Below are positions 10,712-21,123 of a stretch of 64,000 nt of DNA, in pieces. The notes under the pieces are model-generated. The model was not told where the DNA came from. It saw nothing but the letters and a program-made list of their open reading frames with translations, and searched no databases. This DNA comes from Cunninghamia lanceolata (Eukaryota; Streptophyta; Pinopsida; Cupressales; Cupressaceae), in contig BSBN01001251.1 of assembly GCA_027924645.1 (NCBI GenBank), forward strand, positions 2,790,001 to 2,854,000. Direction: 5' to 3'. The stretch's first letter is position 1; every line of letters starts with the position of its first letter. The position numbers were made by a program, and so were the translations under genes.

Positions 10712-11998
10712 GTTTCCTACATACATCCATACATACATACATGAGATATTTATATATATATATATATATGAATTTTAAAATTTGATAATCAACTCACCTG
10801 TCCAATGTGGTCAAGTGAATCATGTGTGCGTACACACTCTGCCCTCAAACTAGGGAGTAACACCTACATCCTCAAGCTACACATGCATGTAAAAAATAAA
10901 AATTAATTTCAAATATAATTTATTCATGTAGGGTCCTACAAGCATATGTTTAAATTCTACAGTATAAATTTAAATTAAAAAATTAAAAATTATATACGTG
11001 TGTCATACTAGGACCCTGAATATCACTATCCTCAGCTGCAATGATGGAATCCATTAACTCTTTTATTGTTCTCTCATCTAGTAGTTGTAGCAATGACATG
11101 TGCAAGGGACTGTGAATGCGAGATGGCATTGATCTTGTAGAAAGCATCTCTACAAAACCCATACTGCCTACAAACTACTCAAGCAAATCAAGTCCCATAT
11201 GATGAGCCTATGAAGTGGCAGAATGATCATTAGATGCATGTGTTGCTCTAGCATGTGACTCATGTAGCCCACCAAAGGATCTAACTGTACGATCTGCATC
11301 AAAACATTACATGTTAGTTGATGGGCTCTCTGAATCTGCAAGGATGTGACCCACCTATGAACTAACACCTACTAGAGGGATCCCCATCTGTGATGATATC
11401 ACCTAGTATGCTATCATCACGTCCTCAAATAAACAATAGGTTGCCCTCTGCATATGGCCCTCCACTGTAATATGCTCCAAATCCTCTGGTGATGGGATGC
11501 CTGTGAGATGATAAGGATCTATGTGAGTAGGTGACCTCAGCGGATGCCTCATCAAATACTATCCCATGCAATCTATAGATACAATATGAGTTTGCATAGC
11601 AATCTCAGGAATACTCTCAATTGCTTCATGTTGGGAAGCAATGACTACATGATCACCAATACCACTGAGGGATGCTGAGAATGCAAGCATCATGTCACCA
11701 ACCAAGCTCCTAGAAATAGGAGGCTCTTAATCTAGATGGAAATATGCATCCTTGTCACATACTCTACCACGCCCCTGCCCCAAATGTGGTGGTAAATCCA
11801 AATAGTTGACTTTGAGGCCTAAATGGACCTCGATGTACAACTGTTGTGAAAAATATAGTGGAATTTGTTCATTATTTGGATAAAGACCATGTGCAGCAAG
11901 AAATCTAGGATAAATCAATGATACCATCCGAGGGCATACACACTTGGTCACCTAATATGCACTAACACTAGTTTTGGGTGCATACTGAGGAAAACATT
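10547..11998 (-). pseudogene. Unrecognised three-exon gene relic, 3' part
   Basis: Minus strand, continuing from 18738-19002 once the copia insertion is removed. Exon A runs 11998 to 10998 in a single frame without any frameshift and includes PRFLAAHGLYPNNEQIPLYF and LDLPPHLGQGRGRVCDKDAY. Donor CAC|gtatat is at 10997. Exon B (10863-10798) has acceptor gatgtag|GTG and donor CAG|gtgagt. Exon C (10627-10547) has acceptor ttgtag|GGC and ends QTS-TAG. All junctions are phase 0, introns 134 and 170 bases, the second holding a (TA)n run. The frame has stops at 11952, 11727, 11559, 11403, 11355, 11307 and 11175: five TAG, two TAA, no TGA. I know no family with this sequence. It could be a host gene relic or a gene carried by a mobile element. 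Confidence 0.55.
10652..10708. repeat. (TA)n microsatellite
   Basis: Nearly pure TA run of almost 60 bases, followed by CATACATACATACAT (about 10722-10742) and a second shorter TA run (about 10750-10770). It lies in intron 2 of the minus-strand gene relic. Confidence 0.9.
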
Positions 11999-12003
11999 GC
12001 GTC

Positions 12004-12510
12004 TTTAGAAATTAATCTTTACTTAGTGAAGATTATTTATTACTTGTATTTTAATACAAGTATTTTATTTTGTTTTATTATCCTCACACATGTGTGAGGA
12101 TACTCACGTCCATATTCCTCTTTGGAGGATTTTATATTTAGATTCCTCCTTATGAGGATTGACACTTTGCAAACACATAAATGATAGGTGTCATATGGGA
12201 GTTACATGCAACTCCTTTCTCACCTCTATTTATGAGGTGCTTCTTTCTCATTTTCTTATTCTTATTCTCACATTCATGCACACTCATGCTTGAGAAGCTG
12301 TGTGTGTGTGTAATATTTTAGGTTTCTTTCCATCTACATAATATTGGGGTTTTTTCTTTGCTTTTCCCACTTCAAAATCTTGATCTCCATTGTTGATATT
12401 GGTGCATGCTTCTGGTTTTGGTTCTTCATTGGATGGTAACTTATTTGTTTACTTCAAACAATGCTCCTTACTTAGTTAGTACTTTCCTTGTTCTTTTATT
12501 TTTCCTTTCA
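12004..12510 (+). mobile_element. 5' LTR of copia element 1
   Basis: Ends TTTCCTTTCA immediately before a primer-binding site, and 12111-12510 matches 18333-18737 closely. I place the start at 12004 (TTTAGAAATTAATC, the initial TG apparently mutated to TT). Removing 11999-18737 restores the reading frame of the interrupted minus-strand gene, and the flanking pentamers GCGTC and GTGCC then differ by two transitions. It contains the perfect palindrome TCCTCACACATGTGTGAGGA at 12081-12100. Confidence 0.65.
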
Positions 12511-12525
12511 TAGTATTAGATCAGG
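12511..12525 (+). promoter_or_regulatory. Primer-binding site, initiator tRNA-Met type (decayed)
   Basis: TAGTATTAGATCAGG directly follows the LTR. It is the copia consensus TGGTATCAGAGC with three transitions. Confidence 0.6.
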
Positions 12526-13611
12526 TTTACTAATCTAGGTTGAGAGTTGAATTGTTGAAGGTTGCCATCCTTCTTGCTTAAGCATTTCAGTTTCGGAGAC
12601 CATTTCAGATTGGAGAGAAGAGAAGCACATTTTTTTTGAGTGCAAGAATAATGGTTTTAACCCTTTATTTCTTTTATTTGTGTGCAAGAACCAGATCTAT
12701 GTAGTTTGTTATAAAAAAAATTACAAATCTATGCAATTATTTTTCAATATATATTTAGTTTTTTAAAAAAAGTTTTTTTAGGGCTTTAGCCCTACATGCT
12801 ACAAATTCAAATATGTTTTTTTCAAAAAATCTAGGTTTTAAAAAAGACTATTTTATTTTGTTTATTAAATTTTCTTTTAAAATATTAGGGCTTCTACCTT
12901 ACCTGTAGGTTGCAGGTTTGTTTTTTTAAAATTTAATTAAATTCAAAAGTTTTGAAAATTTTAATAAAATAAACAAAAGTTTTAATCTAATTTTTTTAGG
13001 GCTTCATCGGCCAAAGAGGCCTTAGCCCCTTTTGCAAGCTCGCGGCCATTGAAGAGGCCGCAACCTCTTTAAGGACTGTGGACCCCTTAAGACTGAGGAA
13101 TCTCAAGGCCCGCAGGTCCTTGGGAGTCCGCGGGGAGCCTAAGGCCCCTACTTCTCCTTTAGAGTTGTTGTCGGCCTCCGCCAGTCCTCGCACACAACGG
13201 CCTCCTTTGGCCCTCTATCAGCCCCTTCGTTCACTCCAAACCCTACATAAAAAGAATTCTCCGTGCCCTTTGGCCCCTGCGATTCATATATATATATAAG
13301 TTTTTGTTTATGTAATTCAATTTTTTTTTAAATTATAAGTTTTTTTTTTCATTAAGTTTTTAATTAATTTTTTTTAATTATTAAATTCAATAATTTTTTA
13401 ATATAATTCTTTTAAATAAGTCTTTTTTAATTAATTTTAAAATAAAAAAAATCAATTTGTTTAATTATTTTTTTTAATAAGGTTTTTAATCTTTATTATT
13501 TTTTTAAAATTCATTCAAGTTTTTTAATTTTATAAGCATTTTTTTCCTAATAAGGTATTTTTTAAAAAAATTGTTTACCTATATAGGTGTTTGTTTTTTA
13601 ATTTTACAAAT
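12526..13611 (+). mobile_element. Copia 1 leader with a GC-rich island
   Basis: T-rich, stop-dense leader between primer site and gag. A sharply different block at about 12,998-13,285 is GC-rich with GGCC phrases (CGGCCAAAGAGGCC, GCGGCCATTGAAGAGGCC) and sits between long T and A runs. I recognise no protein in it. Confidence 0.5.
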
Positions 13612-14470
13612 ATGTCTACTCTAATTCCTGAAATCAAATTGAATTGTTCTAACTATCATTCTTAGAAAACTCATATTAGCTTTATTTTTAGATTTAAACA
13701 TCTCTTGGATGTAGCAACTAATCCCAAAGCAGAGCCTGGTCCCATGGTAAGCCATGATGAGCAAGACAAATGGAAAGCGTAGAATGACGAAGCCCTTGGC
13801 CTAATAGGCATTTTGACGTCACATGAACTTTATGCTCATATTGGGGCATGCATGAAAGCCTATGTCACATGGGAAATTCTAAGGAAAACTTATGATAGTT
13901 CTAATGAATCTAGAAAGATTCAACTTCAAGATCAAGTTGAAGATCTCAGGTATACAAATTTCAAAACTATGGATGAATTTCTTTTAAAATTTGATGCTCT
14001 TAATAGTCAATTAAATGATTTCAAATTTAATCTTGAATATCTTAGATTAATTCATATTGTTCTTTAAAAAATGTTTGCCTAGACAATTTCAACAATTTAT
14101 TACAAATATTCATGCTCAATTAGCTATTCCTACTTTAGCTACTCAACTAACTTATGATATTTTTTGCAATTTATTTAGGCAAGAAGAAGCTAAAATGATT
14201 CAATTTGGTAATCTTAAAATAGTGAGCATGCTTTTATGTCTAAAAATAATAAACAAAATTTTAAACCTCGTAATAACAAAAATTATAATCCCAAATTCAG
14301 CATAATAATAATAGTTATAACAATAGAAATAACAACAATAATAGTTACGATAATAGAAAGAATAATTCCTATAAGAGGCCTCATTGTAACTATTGTGATA
14401 AAGATGGTCATTGGCCTAACACTTGTTACAAGAAGCAAAATGCTAATAACAATAAACAACCTATGAGGCA
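13612..14470 (+). pseudogene. Copia 1 gag
   Basis: ATG at 13612 opens a frame with early TAG stops, then a gag (UBN2-type) body: AYVTWEILRKTYDSSNESRK, LQDQVEDLRYTNFKTMDEFL and LKFDALNSQLNDF, as in copia capsids. A frameshift near 14066 leads to LPRQFQQFITNIHAQLAIPT. An intact CCHC zinc knuckle, CNYCDKDGHWPNTC, lies at 14385-14426. Gag packages the element RNA. The early stops and the shift make this copy inactive. Confidence 0.8.
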
Positions 14471-14539
14471 AAATTATCAATAAAATCATAAGCCTAATAA
14501 TAATAATGCCAATCAATCTAGGCGTGCTTTTACTTGTGC

Positions 14540-15118
14540 TTTAAATTCTTCAAAACCTCTAGAATGGATTATTGATTCATGCATCTCAACATGTAACTTC
14601 TCATAAAGAGATATTCGGATCAATGCAGCCTAACAACACTAATGTTCAATCATAGTTGTAAAGTAGAAGCAATTAGAGATGTGAATGTTCCTAATGGTAA
14701 GTTACATGATGTTTTGTATGTTCCTGAATTGACAACAAATTTGCTTTCTATAGCTAAGCTTTGTCAAGATTATAAGATAGAATTTTATAAAGATATGTGC
14801 TATGTGATTGATCCAAATAAAAATGATAAAGTCATTGCTAATGCTAAATTAGACAATGATAATTTGTTCAAGTTCTATGAGTTTGCTACTTCTAAATACT
14901 CATTACTATCTACCATAGATTTTAATGTTTGGCATGAAAGACTTGGTCATATTAATGCTGACAATATTGTCTTGATGTAAAAATCTAATATGGTAGAAGG
15001 ATTGCCTAGTATTGTTCCATCTACAATTGTATACACAGGATGCATGAGTGGTAAGATGCATAGGGAGCCATTTCCTAAAGGTCAAGCATGGAGGGAAAAT
15101 CATAAGTAGCACCTCATC
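14540..15118 (+). pseudogene. Copia 1 protease and GAG-pre-integrase fragment
   Basis: The protease active-site region reads EWIIDS, and after a frameshift SQHVTSHKEIFGSM, matching the copia DSGASQHVTS motif at about 14560-14630. The next frame holds VLYVPELTTNLLSIAKL and the pre-integrase signature WHERLGHIN at 14930, then GCMSGKMHREPFP. Coding then stops at 15118, where an unrelated LTR begins. The integrase core, reverse transcriptase and RNase H of this element are missing. Confidence 0.8.
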
Positions 15119-17089
15119 TGTTGACACCTTAAAAAACTAGCTCCCAACTTAGTTTATCTTTCCCCAAATCCATTCAAGAATCCCACTTTATGCCTTTGTT
15201 GAAAGAACCCATCATTTACATCCAATCTGAGACTATTTTGAATGGGTTCCCTCCAACAGGTTTCCATCTGTTTTCTTTTTGAAATGTAAGGATGAAACCC
15301 TCAAAATGACTAAGTCCCAAAATTATAAGTGCTTTCCTTCTATTTTTTCCTTTTTTCGGAGTTTCAGAGTTTCAAGTTCCTGTCTTCTGTCGTGCCATGT
15401 CTATCGACTCTAAAATCTGCCTTAGTTTCTTACAAAAACACCTAAGTGTTTCAGGTGTCGAGGGTCAAGCTTGTAGCCTTTTGTCTTCTTTAGAGCATGA
15501 GATAGTAGGAAGGTCTGATCACTGAAGTCCACCAAGGGTTATGGAAAATTTTATAAGAATCGCAGATCGTCAGAGGTCAGGGTTGCGGTCTGCCTTCTTT
15601 TGGGCAAATGGAAAGGAGAGGGCCTGGCGGCTGAAGTCTGACAAAGCTTTAATCTTTCTAAGTATTTTGGAGTTGGGGATCGAGCGTTTCTTCTTTTCAA
15701 AAGCATGATGCATGGTGAAGGCCCGATCTCTAAAGCTCGCTAGTCTCCCTATTGCTCCTTCTGGACTTTGGAGATTGGGGTTTCCTTCTTCACCTTTCAA
15801 AATCCCGATCGGAGGAAGCCTGATCGACTGGGGCCCGACCTATTTCACCTTCCCAGCCCTTTCTACTATTCCTGACGTGACATGACTACTCAATGACCTT
15901 CCCGGCCACCATTAATGCTTCTCCAGAGTCTGATTATTTGTGGAAAATAGATTTCTTGCCCCCCTATGCCACTGTAGCTCCATTGCATTCAATTTCTTGT
16001 ACCCAAGGCATGGGCAGACACTCTTCTTCAGCAAATTTCCAAGGCAGAGTCATGTGGGCGCACGCCAAGGACACAGAAATAAATTTATTGCAGCATGGGC
16101 GATTGGTTTTTCGTGTTGACCACTCTTTCCCATGTCCATGGTTGCTACAGTGATTAGAAGTGCTATATATGCATATGTTTGAGATGTATTTTGGGTTGGT
16201 CATTTTGGGCATTTTCTCTTAGTAGGTTTAGAGGTCTAGAGGCAGAAAAGAAAAGATCATTTAGTAGTTTTTGTTCTTCAGGAAACAACTGGGAAATGTA
16301 TGTTAGATATTTTGCAATCTTTGTATTGATCATTGTTTTTCTCCACCACTGTAGGTGTTCTTCTTAGGAAACCTAATCGCAGTTATAGTTTTCTCATGCC
16401 ACATTTAGTGGTATGAATGTAAACTTTGATTTGAACGAATGTGACAATTTTTAAATCATTTCCACACTCTGTAAATGATCATTTAAGTATTACATAAGGA
16501 AGAACATTGTATGGTGTTGGATTATTAAGTATTCTCAGTGATTTGATATTGATTTTCATGCATTTGAATCTCTAAATAAGCAACCTTACATTTTCCTATT
16601 GTTGTGTTCTTTTGGTGAACTTGAGACTCTGCAGCCCAACGGATAGGCACCGGTCTAAGAAGCATGTGATCACCCAAGCCTTTAAAACAAAACTTTATAT
16701 CAAAATATTTAACATAGTAGTAGTCCTTATGCATCCTCATTCTGTAGGATTGCCTTCATCAACTTTCTAGGGATTTTTATAACAACCAATTGTTCTTGGT
16801 TTAGTGATAAATTTGGGGCAAGAAGGTGATTTGGGTTTGGTTTTTTAATTATTTTTGGTTATTCATCTGATTTTGAAGTCAATACCTGCTAAGGTATAAG
16901 CCTTGGAATATCCCTCTAGAGTCTAAGTTGAGCTCAAAGTGTAGAGGAGTCTACCCACTCCTGTAAGTTAGCCAAAATAACCATTAATTTGTTGACAAAC
17001 CTCTTTCAAATCACCCTAATGACATCCCTAGCCTAGGTGATTTAGGAATGTTTTAGAGTTTTGAGTTGTAGTTATTTTGGGAACCAACA
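15119..17089 (+). mobile_element. 5' LTR of an Athila-like gypsy element inserted in copia 1
   Basis: Begins TGTTGACACC exactly where copia homology stops and ends GGGAACCAACA just before a TGGTGCC-type primer site, about 1,970 bases. No coding frame fits its interior. Around 16,626-16,685 it contains a tRNA-like promoter segment. Its partner 3' LTR is absent, removed by the deletion whose scar is at 18333. Confidence 0.65.
16626..16685 (+). repeat. tRNA-like segment, possible SINE head
   Basis: GCAGCCCAACGGATAGGCAC, then CGGTCTAAGAAGCATGTGAT, resembles the 5' half of a tRNA gene with an A-box (AGCCCAACGG). The expected B-box position reads AAGCCTTTAAAAC, a poor match to GGTTCGAANCC. More likely an old tRNA-derived SINE than a working tRNA. 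Confidence 0.3.
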
Positions 17090-17092
17090 TTT

Positions 17093-17111
17093 TGGTGCCA
17101 TTGTCGGGGAC
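17093..17111 (+). promoter_or_regulatory. Primer-binding site of the Athila-like element
   Basis: TGGTGCCATTGTCGGGGAC follows the LTR after three bases. It resembles the TGGCGCCGTTGCCGGGGA site of Athila elements with a few transitions. Confidence 0.7.
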
Positions 17112-17275
17112 CTTATACTTTGGTTTATATATGAAGCCATTGGTAACAGTAAATCTTTATTTCTAGTTGTGATATTGAAGTGCATTGTTTGTTCAAACAT
17201 TTCTTCCCAGCAGGGGAAGTGGTGACTCTATTTTACAACCTAGAAGATTAATTGTAGTTTGAAAAGAGTTTCACA

Positions 17276-18332
17276 ATGCATAGAGGAAGGAACCAGGAGA
17301 AACCTGGGCATGAAGAATCCTCTAGTAGTGCAAAAAATAGGAGTAGATGGAGGACAAGATACCCCAATGTGGTGCCTCCATTAAATACCCAAGACCATGT
17401 ATTTGTTGACCTCAAGAACCAATATAACTATACTTCTGAGGACTATGTAGATAACATGCTCAGAACAAACAGAAGAAGAAATAGGACTGAGTATGATGTT
17501 AGAAGAAATGAAAATGTTATTGGCAGAGGAAGTAGAGATAGATCTCATGATCCACATTTGAGAACATTCAGGATGCTCAATGAGAATGAAGAGACATGTC
17601 AGGATACCAGGCATCCTAATTCTCCCACAGGATCACTTAGAGGTCAACGTGATAACATTCCAAATGAGGGCAATCTGCAACAACACCCTGGTGATGAGGA
17701 AAGAGAAAGAAGAATTCAGGATGAGCTTGACTTGTATGATCACCTCAAAAATAGACAAAGAGAGGTGCAGGCCTTGCTTGATCAACAACAAGCTCAACTT
17801 GCCCAACCAGCTCAGCAAAACCAAAATGCATAGCAGCAGGGCCATAATCAACAGTATAACTAGAAGAACAATCAAAGATAATACAACAGCAATGTCAACA
17901 TCAACAAATGGGACAACAAGGTGTAAATCAGGCCCATGCTCAAAATATTAACAATCAACCACCACAGAATCAAGTGAATCAACAGCATGGCAACGTTCAG
18001 AACATTAGGCCTGCATAGTGAAGACAAGCACATAGATTTTCTCCACAAAGGTAGCCATTGGGAGTTAAAAGGTATAAACAACTTGATTTCTTTAGCATAC
18101 CTGATTTTCCTAATCCAATTCCAAATGAGATTAGGGGAAAGATTCCTAGGTTTCAAGACAACAATGTTGTCACAGGTGAGGAACATCTTAGACATTTTAT
18201 TAATGTCACTAATGAATATGAAATTGAGGATGAAGATGTTGAGATGAAATTATTTGTACACTCATTGGAAGAAAGTGCTAAAGAATGGTATAAGGATCTC
18301 CCTGATAATAGTATTGATTCTTGGGAGGAGTT
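17276..18332 (+). pseudogene. Athila-like gypsy gag, truncated
   Basis: ATG at 17276 opens a 185-codon frame that is basic and rich in Arg, Asn and Gln, ending in a Gln-rich stretch (LLDQQQAQLAQPAQQNQNA). The frame then has TAG, TAG and TAA where Gln is expected. From 18058 a clear retrotransposon gag domain follows: DFPNPIPNEIRGKIPRFQ, EEHLRHFINVTNEYE, MKLFVHSLEESAKEWYKDLP and SWEEF. It stops at the point where copia LTR sequence begins, so the rest of gag and all of pol are missing. Confidence 0.8.
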
Positions 18333-18737
18333 CATATTCCTTTTTGGAGGATTTTATATTTAGATTCCTCCTTATAACGATTGACACTTTGCACACACAT
18401 AAAATGATAGGTGGCATATGGGAGTTACATGCAACTCCTTTCTCACCTCTATTTATGAGGTGCTTCTTTCTCATTTTCTTGTTCTCATTCTCACATTCAT
18501 GCACGCTAATGCTTGAGAAGCTCTCTCTCTCTCTCTCTCTGTAATATTTTAGGCTTCTTGCAATCTACATAATATTGGGGTTTTTCTTTGCTTTTCCCCC
18601 TTCAAAATTTTGATCTCCATTGTTGAATCTTGGTACATGCTTCTGGTTTTGGTTCTTCATTGGATGGTAACTTATTTGTTTACTTCAAACAATGTTTCTT
18701 ACTTAGTACTTTCCTTGTTCTTCTATTTTTCCTTTCA
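18333..18737 (+). mobile_element. 3' LTR of copia element 1, 5'-truncated
   Basis: Aligns with 12111-12510 to the last base (CCTTTCA) but lacks the first ~107 bases of the LTR. The join to gypsy gag falls on shared CATATTCCT. A (CT)n run at about 18517-18540 replaces the (GT)n of the 5' copy. Confidence 0.75.
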
Positions 18738-19002
18738 GTGCCTTAAGAGTTTCTTTTGGCACTCTTAGCTGGACTTCACTCAATGGAACATCACCAGAAA
18801 CCTATGCCTGCATTTGGGCAAGAATAGCTGCTAATGTCTCACCAAAATATGTACTAACACCCCCTAACGAATTTCTAATATGAACTAAACTATCCAAATT
18901 CTTCTCACAGTTAGATCTGTAAACCCCCATGTTTTGCAGATCCTCTAAAATTAACCTCAATCTAGCAATATCTCTATCTGTATGGCCAAAAAGTGGATCC
19001 AT
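18738..19002 (-). pseudogene. Unrecognised three-exon gene relic, 5' end
   Basis: Minus-strand frame starting MDPLFGHTDRDIARLRLI at 19002, helix-rich, continuing to PLSEVQLRVPKETLKA at the copia boundary. One TAG at 18802-18804 interrupts it where the context suggests CAG. Excising 11999-18737 joins it in frame to exon A at 11998, giving about 470 codons in total. The start is the first ATG of the frame. No splice acceptor upstream was identified, so further 5' exons cannot be excluded. Confidence 0.5.
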
Positions 19003-19375
19003 ATCTCCCTATCACATTTACATGTAAATATACTAGAGAGTTCAGGAACATAACATGATATAGTTACTATGTTAGTTAATTTTCTCTTTTAAAAGTAAAG
19101 ACATAAATCTAGGAAAATAATAGATCTAGATAGCTAGTTCACTATACATCCTAGAGTATCATATTTTAAACTTAATATAAATAAAATACTCAAGAGACAT
19201 AAATAGGCTAGAAACGATAAAGTTACACAAGCATTTCAACTCACAAGTTCCAAAGTACAAGGCAATATCATTTAATGTAAAATAAGTCTATTTCATTAGA
19301 TCAGATACTTGTAACTTACAAATTACATTTCATTTAATGAAAAATGAAGTCCAATGGTTTTAGTTCTTTCTCTTT
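19003..19375. other. AT-rich spacer
   Basis: No frame or repeat recognised. It forms the left flank of the LINE insertion. Confidence 0.4.
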
Positions 19376-19390
19376 AACATAATGCTACAC
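19376..19390. repeat. Target-site duplication of the LINE copy, left
   Basis: AACATAATGCTACAC, identical to 21109-21123. Confidence 0.85.
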
Positions 19391-21108
19391 ACAATTTTCT
19401 AATTTTCAAAATGGACCTCCCGCTCGGCGCTTGGAACTCGTCGGTTGCCCCTGTGGTTTCTACGAATGCCTCTGCTGTGAAGGTGGTTTTCTTCTTAGAC
19501 GCTAGGGCTCCGGTTGCTGTTGACGCTTGGAACACGTCGGATGCCCCTGTGGTTTTGGTGAATGCCTTTGTGCTCAGTTCTGCGAAGGTGGTTTTCTCCT
19601 CAGTCATTCAACGTTCGGTTGTTGTTGGTGCTAAGGATATTCTTTAGACAGGACTTTGCTCTATTGGCGCCTCCTCTAGAGTGTTCTCCTCTAGTATGTA
19701 TGTGAAAGGATTTGGTTTTGATTCAGGGTTCCCTTCAGGAGGGCGGGGCTCCTTCAGGGCCCTCTTTCCTAAAACAAATGTGGACTTTTCAGCTGGGTTA
19801 CTGCCTACTCGCCCCTCTGCTAGGGCTTTTTTGCCCTCTGCACTATCACCTCCCGTTGTGGTGTGTAGGCAAGAGGTCCTAGACAATGAGGACCATTATC
19901 AGTGCATTGGGGTTGTTTGTAGGTTTAACAACCTATGGCCGTCCCTGTCAAACCTTCACAGTTGGGTCTTGGAGTCTTAGAAGCCCTCAGTGGTGGGCAA
20001 GATTAAGTTGTTTCTGTGCACCAAGGGTTTCTTTGTGGTGGCTTTTGATTCCCCTGCAAAGAGGGATATTATGTTGAATGGCCGGGTTTGGATGTGGGTG
20101 TGCATTCCCTATCCATTAAACCTTGGTTTTGCTCCTTCAACCCTCTCACCAAGCCTCTCAACATCAGGACAACCTAGGTTAGGCTCCTGAATCTTCCTCT
20201 TTAGTGCTAGGAAGATTCCTATTTTTTAGGACATTGGAAATGCTATTAGAGGCTTCTTGATGGTCGATTCTGCTACCTCTTTCATTGGACACTCCACGTT
20301 TGCCCACATTTTGGTCAATGTTGACATCTTCAAACCCCATCATGGGGAGGTAGTTTTGCAGGTGGGGGATAGGTCATGTTCACAACTGCTTGATTATGAG
20401 AGACTCCCATTCAGATGTCAACGATGATTTTCCACAGGTCACCTGGCCTCCGTTTGTCCCCACTCTTGTCGCAAGGGTATGACCACCTGGTGGAAGAATA
20501 CTTCGAACGTTCACTTAACCATCAGTTCTCTTGATTCTCCGTCAGACCCTTTATCGGTTGAGGAGCCCTCTTCGTCCACTTCGAGCCCTATGGGTGTAGT
20601 GGTGGCTATTGTGAGTCCCCTGATTCCTCTTGTGTCTTCTGATCTTCCGTTGGTTGCCCCCTCCCGTGAGGGTGTATTGGAGTTTCCTACTCCTATTTTA
20701 TCTTCGAGTTCCCTAGTTGCTTGTGCTAGGGCCTTCCCCCTCTTATCGGGCACCAACGTTGTCTATGGAATCTGATGAAGATTCCCCTCTCTCCCCTTGT
20801 TCTAAGGACTTAGACCCTTTGAGTTCTTGGACCGTTGTTCAGAGGAGGAAGAAAGGTCTTCCTAAGGTTGTTTCTACTTTGCACCCTCAGGTCAAAGGTG
20901 TTCGTTATGCAAGGTCGGGCCGATCTAGCGTTGTCTAGTCCCTATTGTTCTGTCCTTTGTTCGCAGCAGGGCTGCCTCTTATTGTAAGGGTTCGGGCCCT
21001 TTCAAAATCTCGTTTTGTTTCCATGTTTCACTGCTTGTGAAACTCATTTCGTTTACCTGTCATGGATTTTGTTCATGGGTTCGGGCCCTTCCCAATTACT
21101 TTTATCAA
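19391..21108 (+). mobile_element. LINE (L1-type) copy containing only ORF1
   Basis: The 1,718 bases between two identical 15-mers are GC-richer than both flanks. They hold a complete-looking ORF1 followed by a short 3' tail ending TTTTATCAAAA. No endonuclease or reverse transcriptase is present. Two GTTCGGGCCCTT phrases (about 20990 and 21080) flank the end of ORF1 and may mark an internal deletion joint. Without ORF2 the copy must have been mobilised in trans, or it lost ORF2 afterwards. Confidence 0.75.
19411..20938 (+). pseudogene. LINE ORF1 protein, DUF4283 and CCHC knuckle
   Basis: ATG at 19411 opens a frame with two tandem AWNxSxAPVV repeats (about 19430-19597). After a shift, 19681 onward shows the DUF4283 fold of plant LINE ORF1: CRFNNLWPSLSNLHSWVLES, a TAG where Trp is usual, then KLFLCTKGFFVVAFDS and RVWMW. 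Further shifts lead to CQR-stop-FSTGHLASVC at 20416-20457, a CCHC knuckle whose second Cys is now TGA. The C-terminal phrase is SWTVVQRRKKGLPK. ORF1 coats LINE RNA. Frameshifts and stops show this one is inactive. Confidence 0.8.
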
Positions 21109-21123
21109 AACATAATGCTACAC
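21109..21123. repeat. Target-site duplication of the LINE copy, right
   Basis: AACATAATGCTACAC, identical to 19376-19390 and directly after the A-rich LINE end. Confidence 0.85.

Noticed and set aside
10998..11998. Use of a genetic code where TAG/TAA mean Gln, since all internal stops are TAR at likely Gln positions
   Set aside because: The frame's own end is TAG, and neighbouring elements have TAR stops as plain decay. C-to-T decay of CAG/CAA explains it more simply.
13078..13299. 73-codon frame in the GC-rich island of copia 1
   Set aside because: The opposite strand is equally open, as expected for GC-rich DNA; no domain recognised.
15893..16153. 86-codon + frame inside the Athila-like LTR
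   Set aside because: No domain, inside an LTR, and overlapped by an equally long antisense frame.
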